Source: Ruegeria spongiae (GTDB lineage: Bacteria; Pseudomonadota; Alphaproteobacteria; Rhodobacterales; Rhodobacteraceae). Taken from it: a stretch of 36,658 nt of DNA. Both the position numbers and the translations under genes were made by a program. The DNA is taken from contig NZ_JAMFMB010000035.1 of NCBI RefSeq assembly GCF_023502395.1, positions 1 through 36,658 of the forward strand. Reading direction: 5' to 3'. Under the pieces are notes generated by a model. It searched no databases. It saw only the letters and a list, made by a program, of their open reading frames with translations, and was not told the origin of the DNA. Positions 32,099 through 36,658 of this stretch are shown here, one piece after another (the stretch's first letter is position 1; each line of letters starts with the position of its first letter).

Positions 32099-32898
32099 GC
32101 CGGATGCGGATGGCCGATCTGGGTGAGGTGCAGCTGCATTACCGCGTCGACGGCGACCCGGACGGCGCGCCGGTGGTCTTCGCCAATTCGCTGGGCACCG
32201 ATCTGCGGCTCTGGGACTCGCTGCTGCCTCATCTGCCCGGCGGTCTGAAGATCATCCGTTACGATAAGCGGGGGCATGGCCTGTCTTCGGTTCCGGACGG
32301 TCCTTATGCGATGGGCGCGCTGGTGCGCGATGCCGAGCGCTTGCTGGATCATCTCAGCGTGCGTGATTGCGTGTTCGTGGGCCTCTCCATCGGGGGGATG
32401 ATCGCACAGGGGCTGGCGGTGAAGCGGCTGGATCTGGTGCGCGGGATGGTTCTGTCGAACACAGCGGCCAAGATCGGCACGCCCGCCCTGTGGGACGACC
32501 GGATCGCAATGGCGCGCGCAGGTGGGATCGAAGCGTTGGCCGATGCCACGATGGAGCGTTGGTTCTCGCGCACCTTCCGCGCCACATCTGAACTTGCGCT
32601 CTGGCGCAACATGCTGACCCGGCAACCGCTGGAGGGGTTTCTGGGTTGCTCTGCAGCGATCTCGGGCACCGATTTCTATACGCCGACCAGCGGGCTACGC
32701 CTGCCCACGCTGGGCATTGCCGGGTCCGAGGATGGCTCTACCCCGCCCGATCTGGTCCGCGAAACCGTCGAGCTGGTGCCGGGGTCAGACTTCAAACTGA
32801 TCCGCCGCGCGGGCCACCTGCCCTGCGTCGAACGGCCCGATGACTATGCGGCCCTTCTGACAGCCTTTCTGGCACAAATCGGGCATCTGGCCCGCTGA
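32095..32898 (+). CDS. pcaD: 3-oxoadipate enol-lactonase-like alpha/beta hydrolase
   Basis: The 267-residue protein (GTG start) resembles PcaD along its length: VVFANSLGTDLRLWD, RYDKRGHGLSS, FVGLSIGGMIAQGLA with Ser98, VLSNTAAKIGTPALWDDRI, and the late GHLPCVERPDDYAAL with the His. PcaD hydrolyses 3-oxoadipate enol-lactone in the protocatechuate branch of the beta-ketoadipate pathway. No other pca gene is present here, so the substrate may differ. It overlaps its neighbours on both sides. Confidence 0.82.
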   Translation: MSRMRMADLGEVQLHYRVDGDPDGAPVVFANSLGTDLRLWDSLLPHLPGGLKIIRYDKRGHGLSSVPDGPYAMGALVRDAERLLDHLSVRDCVFVGLSIGGMIAQGLAVKRLDLVRGMVLSNTAAKIGTPALWDDRIAMARAGGIEALADATMERWFSRTFRATSELALWRNMLTRQPLEGFLGCSAAISGTDFYTPTSGLRLPTLGIAGSEDGSTPPDLVRETVELVPGSDFKLIRRAGHLPCVERPDDYAALLTAFLAQIGHLAR

Positions 32899-34100
32899 TG
32901 CGCCTGCCGCTTGTGTTCATCCTGACCACGGTGGTCATCGACGCGATGGGAATCGGGCTGATCTTTCCGATCATGCCGACGCTGATACTCGAGGTCGAAG
33001 GCGGCACGCTGGCGGATGCCGCGCTCTGGGGGGGTGTCCTCAGCAGTGCGTTTGCGGTGATGCAGTTCCTGTTCGGCCCGGTGCTGGGCAATCTGTCTGA
33101 TGCCTATGGCCGCCGACCGGTGCTGCTGGTGTCACTGTTCGTGATGGCGCTGGACTATCTGGTGATGGCGGTGGCGGGCTCGATCTGGCTCTTGCTGATC
33201 GGGCGCATCGTCGGCGGCATCACCGCCGCTACCCATGCCACGGCGGCGGCCTTCATCGCCGATCAGTCGAAACCCGAAGAGAAAGCCACCAATTTCGGCC
33301 TGCTCAGCGCCGCATTTGGCGCCGGATTCGTGCTTGGCCCGATGATCGGCGGGCTGCTGGCCGAGATGGGCACCCGCGCGCCGTTTTATGCTGCTGCTTT
33401 GTTGGCCGGGTTGAACTTTGCGCTGGGCTGGATCGTGATGCCCGAAACCGTGACCGACGCCACCCGCCGCGCCTTCACCTGGCGGCGCGCCAACCCGCTG
33501 GGGGCGTTCCAGGCAATGATGCGGATCCCCGGCGTAACTGCGCTGCTGTGGGTCTATCTGCTCTTTTCCATCGCGACCTATGTCTACCCGGCGATCTGGG
33601 CTTATTTCACGTTGGCGCGCTTCGGCTGGTCGCCGCAGATGATCGGGTTGTCGCTGGGTGTCTATGGCGCAGCGCTGGTGCTGGTTCAGGGCGGATTGCT
33701 GCGCTACATCACCCGCTGGTTCGGTGAGCGGCGCACCGTTATTCTTGGCCACCTGTTCGAGTTCGCCGGTTTTGGTGCGCTGGCCTTTGTCACCAGTGGT
33801 TTGGTCGCCCTGCTTTTCACGCCGATCGCAGCCCTGGGCGCGGTGGTCACACCAACGCTGCAGGCGATGATGTCCAAACGCGTGGCCGACAATCAGCAAG
33901 GAGAGTTGCAGGGCGTTATGACGGCGGTCCAGGCCCTGTCGACGATTTTGTCACCACTGATGATGACCAGTGTTTTCGCCGCCTTCACCCGCGAGGGCGC
34001 GCCGGTTTTCCTGCCGGGTGCGCCCTTTCTGCTGGCACTGGGGCTGATGGCAATCGGGTTGGTGGTTTTTATGCGCGTTCCCAAGCGAGATGTTTGGTAG
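32898..34100 (+). CDS. TCR/Tet-type major facilitator exporter
   Basis: The 400-residue protein is predicted to have 12 membrane helices. It begins PLVFILTTVVIDAMGIGLIFPIMP, as in TetA(A)-type proteins, with motif A GNLSDAYGRRPVLL after helix 2 and a GFVLGPMIGG motif C in helix 5. Close family members export tetracyclines with protons, but many chromosomal homologs have no shown drug. Here it ends an operon of catabolic hydrolases, so a metabolite or xenobiotic export role is as likely. Start ATG overlaps the lactonase stop by one base. Confidence 0.9.
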   Translation: MRLPLVFILTTVVIDAMGIGLIFPIMPTLILEVEGGTLADAALWGGVLSSAFAVMQFLFGPVLGNLSDAYGRRPVLLVSLFVMALDYLVMAVAGSIWLLLIGRIVGGITAATHATAAAFIADQSKPEEKATNFGLLSAAFGAGFVLGPMIGGLLAEMGTRAPFYAAALLAGLNFALGWIVMPETVTDATRRAFTWRRANPLGAFQAMMRIPGVTALLWVYLLFSIATYVYPAIWAYFTLARFGWSPQMIGLSLGVYGAALVLVQGGLLRYITRWFGERRTVILGHLFEFAGFGALAFVTSGLVALLFTPIAALGAVVTPTLQAMMSKRVADNQQGELQGVMTAVQALSTILSPLMMTSVFAAFTREGAPVFLPGAPFLLALGLMAIGLVVFMRVPKRDVW

Positions 34101-34177
34101 CGACCTCGTTTTGCCGGTTTCTGCCTTGCGATGGGCGAAACATCGGTCCACCGTTGACCCGAAACAGGGAGAGTTTC

Positions 34178-35284
34178 ATGGCAACAATCAAGGCTGCGGT
34201 CTGCCGCGCATTCGGGGAACCGCTGATCATCGAAGAGGTGACCCTGGCCGCGCCCGGTCTGGGCGAGGTCGAGGTGACGCTGGATGCGGTGGCGATCTGT
34301 CATTCCGACATCACATTCGCCGAGGGGGCGTGGGGCGGCAACCTGCCCGCCGTCTATGGCCACGAGGCCGCCGGTGTCATCACTGCGATGGGCGACGCCT
34401 GTGGCGATTTCCAACTGGGCGACACGGTGGTGGTCACCCTGATCCGGGCCTGCGGTGACTGCCCCAGTTGCGCCGGCGGCACACCCACGCTCTGCGAGAC
34501 GCCCCATGACACGATGGGTGGGCCGCTGTCGGATGCGAATGGCGCGCCGGTGGATCAGGCGATGGCCTGCGGGGCTTTTGCGGAAAAGGTCGTGGTCAGC
34601 CACCGCCAGATCGTGAAAATCCCTGCCGAGATGGCGCGCGATGCGGCCTGCCTGCTGTCCTGCGGGGTCATCACCGGCGTGGGCGCGGCGGTCAACGCCG
34701 CCGGGCTGCGCGCCGGGCAGGACGTGGTGGTGATCGGGGCGGGCGGCGTTGGACTCAACGCCATTCAGGGCGCGCGCATTGCGGGCGCTCGCCGGATCGT
34801 GGCCGTCGACATGAGCGAGGAAAAGCTGCAGATCGCCAGGGATTTCGGGGCCACGCATGGTGTTCTGGGCACAGAAAAGTCGCCTTGGAAAGCGGCCCAC
34901 GAGGCGCTGGGCGGGCGCGGCGCCGATGCGGTACTGGTCACTGTCGGTGCCATTCCGGCCTATGAGCAGGCGCCGCGCTATCTGGGTCGCGGCGGGCGCA
35001 TTGTGATGATCGGCATGCCGCATTCCGGTGCCAAGGCAAGCTACGAGCCGGTGATCCTCGCCGCAATCGGGCAAGGCATGATCGGGTCGAAAATGGGCGA
35101 TGTGGTGATCCAGCGGGACATTCCGTGGATGATCGACCTCTACCAACAAGGGCGGCTGAAACTGGATGAACTGGTCTCGGGCCGCTGGCGGCTGGATCAG
35201 ATCAACGAAGCCATCGCTGACACCAAGACCGGCAGCGCCAAGCGTAACGTGATCCTGTTTGATCGGAACGGGGCAGCGGGCTGA
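34178..35284 (+). CDS. Zinc-dependent alcohol dehydrogenase (MDR family)
   Basis: The 368-residue protein has the catalytic zinc residues Cys41 and His62-Glu63 (YGHEAAG). It has a structural zinc cluster C92, C95, C98, C106 (C-x2-C-x2-C-x7-C) and a Rossmann VIGAGGVGLN at about 188-197. The insertion of MGGPLSDANG... resembles the class III/aryl alcohol type. Substrate unknown. ATG 34178 has GGGAGA five bases upstream. It is 77 bases after the Tet-type gene and may have its own promoter. Twenty-three bases later comes the enolase-superfamily gene, forming a likely two-gene catabolic unit. Confidence 0.92.
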   Translation: MATIKAAVCRAFGEPLIIEEVTLAAPGLGEVEVTLDAVAICHSDITFAEGAWGGNLPAVYGHEAAGVITAMGDACGDFQLGDTVVVTLIRACGDCPSCAGGTPTLCETPHDTMGGPLSDANGAPVDQAMACGAFAEKVVVSHRQIVKIPAEMARDAACLLSCGVITGVGAAVNAAGLRAGQDVVVIGAGGVGLNAIQGARIAGARRIVAVDMSEEKLQIARDFGATHGVLGTEKSPWKAAHEALGGRGADAVLVTVGAIPAYEQAPRYLGRGGRIVMIGMPHSGAKASYEPVILAAIGQGMIGSKMGDVVIQRDIPWMIDLYQQGRLKLDELVSGRWRLDQINEAIADTKTGSAKRNVILFDRNGAAG

Positions 35285-35307
35285 TCCCGAAGGGCGGAGG
35301 TAGAGTG

Positions 35308-36540
35308 ATGAAACTGCAGGACCTCGACGTAATCGTCACCGCGCCGCCCGCACCCGGTTGGGGCGGGCGGTATTGGATATTGGTCAAGCTGACCACCGAT
35401 GCCGGGATCACCGGCTGGGGCGAATGCTACGCCTCCTCCATCGGACCAGAGGCGATGACCCATGTGATCCGCGATGTGTTCGAGCGGCATATGCAGGGCG
35501 AAAACCCCGAAAACATCGAGCTGATGTTCCGCCGCACCTATTCCAGCGGTTTTACCCAACGGCCCGATCTGACGGTGATCGGTGCGTTTTCAGGGCTGGA
35601 GATCGCGTGCTGGGACATCCTCGGCAAAGACCGCGACCGCCCGGTCCATGCGCTGCTGGGGGGGCGGATGAATGACCGCCTGCGCGCCTATACCTATCTT
35701 TATCCCCTGCCCCACCACCCGCTGGACAGCTTCTGGACTTCGCCGCAGATGGCGGCGGAAACTGCCGCCGAGATGGTGCGGCAGGGCTATACAGCAGTGA
35801 AATTCGACCCCGCCGGGCCTTATACGATCCGGGGTGGTCACATGCCCGCGATGCGTGACATCACCCAGTCAGTGGCATTCTGCGAGGCAATCCGCGATGC
35901 GGTCGGCGACCGGGCCGATCTGCTTTTCGGCACCCATGGCCAGTTCTCGACCGCAGGTGCGATCCGGCTGGCCAAGGCTATCGAGCCGTATAACCCGCTC
36001 TGGTTTGAGGAACCGATCCCGCCCGACAATATCGACGAAATGGCCAAGGTGGCGCGCGCCACCTCGATCCCTGTCGCCACCGGCGAGCGGCTTTGCACCA
36101 AGGCCGAGTTCGCGCCGGTGCTGCAGTCGGGCGCGGCCACGATCCTGCAACCGGCACTGGGCCGCGCGGGCGGCATCTGGGAGATGAAGAAGGTCTCGGC
36201 CCTGGCCGAGGTCCATAACGCCCAGATGGCGCCGCATCTTTATGCCGGACCGGTGGAATGGGCCGCCAATATCCAGCTTGCCGCCTCGATCCCCAACCTG
36301 CTGATGATCGAGACCATTGATACACCGTTCCATTCCGATCTGATCAAGAGCTCGCTGAAGGTCGAAAACGGCTTCGTGACCCCGCCCGACACACCGGGCC
36401 TCGGCATCGAGGTTGACGAGGCGCTGGCCCGCGCGCATCCCTATGACGGCGCGGGGTTGCATCTGCAGATGCAGGAGGTGCCCTGCGACTATACCGGCGC
36501 AAACGCGTTCATGGGCGGGGCGCCACCCAAGGCGGGGTGA
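35308..36540 (+). CDS. Enolase-superfamily dehydratase (mandelate racemase/muconate lactonizing type)
   Basis: The 410-residue protein has the N-terminal capping domain and the barrel with KFDPAG, then LLFGTHGQF, WFEEPIPPDN (second metal Glu) and TGERL (third metal Glu), and a late HLYAGPVEWAANIQLAAS. The position where most members have the first metal Asp (DxHGRF) reads GTHGQF. I recall a subgroup of sugar-acid-dehydratase-like proteins sharing this, but am not sure. The reaction is probably dehydration of a sugar acid; the preceding dehydrogenase could supply or use the acid. GGAGG 7 bases before ATG 35308; a GTG three bases earlier is the alternative start. The remaining 118 bases hold no recognisable gene. 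Confidence 0.9.
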   Translation: MKLQDLDVIVTAPPAPGWGGRYWILVKLTTDAGITGWGECYASSIGPEAMTHVIRDVFERHMQGENPENIELMFRRTYSSGFTQRPDLTVIGAFSGLEIACWDILGKDRDRPVHALLGGRMNDRLRAYTYLYPLPHHPLDSFWTSPQMAAETAAEMVRQGYTAVKFDPAGPYTIRGGHMPAMRDITQSVAFCEAIRDAVGDRADLLFGTHGQFSTAGAIRLAKAIEPYNPLWFEEPIPPDNIDEMAKVARATSIPVATGERLCTKAEFAPVLQSGAATILQPALGRAGGIWEMKKVSALAEVHNAQMAPHLYAGPVEWAANIQLAASIPNLLMIETIDTPFHSDLIKSSLKVENGFVTPPDTPGLGIEVDEALARAHPYDGAGLHLQMQEVPCDYTGANAFMGGAPPKAG

Positions 36541-36658
36541 CTTTGTCACAGGCGTGGAAGTATGGGGTATCTTGCCTTGCAGTTTTGGGGCCAAACATTT
36601 GACAGCAACACTGCTGCAAGACGGGCGAGCAACGAGTCGCAAGTGTCCACTATGCGGG

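Overview
The window is about 36.7 kb of GC-rich alphaproteobacterial chromosome. Gene content and order point to Rhodobacterales, most likely the Roseobacter group: DUF1643-rpsO-pnp, irr divergent from fabA-fabB-fabI, an Irr-type Fur protein, an NsrR/RirA-type Rrf2 protein with an FNR-type box beside it, and many short genes with strong Shine-Dalgarno sites. I see no tRNA, rRNA, CRISPR array, prophage or intact insertion sequence. Most of the window is core chromosome.

Layout. 1-2.0 kb: a decayed IS200-type transposase running off the left edge, a DUF1643 gene, and an RTX-repeat gene split by an in-frame TAA. 2.0-5.4 kb: rpsO, a metal-dependent cyclase-family hydrolase and pnp, with terminators behind rpsO and pnp and a hairpin-rich pnp leader. 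5.4-9.7 kb: GNAT acetyltransferase, PepSY protein, membrane-anchored LuxR-type regulator, L,D-transpeptidase with a JAMM-like DUF4329 protein, then on the minus strand an SGNH esterase and an SRAP/YedK-like protein lacking the catalytic Cys2. 9.7-13.4 kb: YbbA/YbbP-like ABC exporter, with an Rrf2 regulator overlapping its 3' end in antisense. 13.4-20.5 kb: gamma-glutamylcyclotransferase-like protein, orphan betaine-type binding protein, methyltransferase, gltX, fatty-acid desaturase, DUF1801, Tat-exported metallo-beta-lactamase-fold protein and a monooxygenase-like small protein. 20.5-22.6 kb: two paralogous cold-shock genes with matching promoters and long matching leaders, around a minus-strand small barrel protein, followed by a small lysine-rich DUF4157 (eCIS-core-like) HExxH protein. 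22.5-28.3 kb: YciA thioesterase, PhyH dioxygenase divergent from a LysR regulator, irr, and the unsaturated fatty acid operon fabA-fabB-fabI. 28.4-34.1 kb: a tightly overlapped six-gene run (haloacid dehalogenase, alpha/beta hydrolase, PLP ammonia-lyase, endonuclease/phosphatase-fold protein, PcaD-like lactonase, Tet-type MFS exporter). 34.2-36.5 kb: a zinc alcohol dehydrogenase and an enolase-superfamily dehydratase.

The strongest unexplained signal is the pair of cold-shock leaders. Both begin about 4 nt after a promoter of the same design, share several conserved blocks, carry a hairpin with a compensatory base-pair change, and contain a GTCTCC element that is the exact complement of the GGAGAC Shine-Dalgarno region about 75-80 nt downstream. 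This looks like a cis-acting RNA switch or thermometer copied together with the gene. Other points worth following: the stop-interrupted RTX gene, the SRAP protein with Pro in place of Cys2, the stand-alone eCIS-core-like protein with a perfect CTGTGA-N6-TCACAG palindrome upstream, and an FNR-type box placed for class II activation of the Rrf2 gene.
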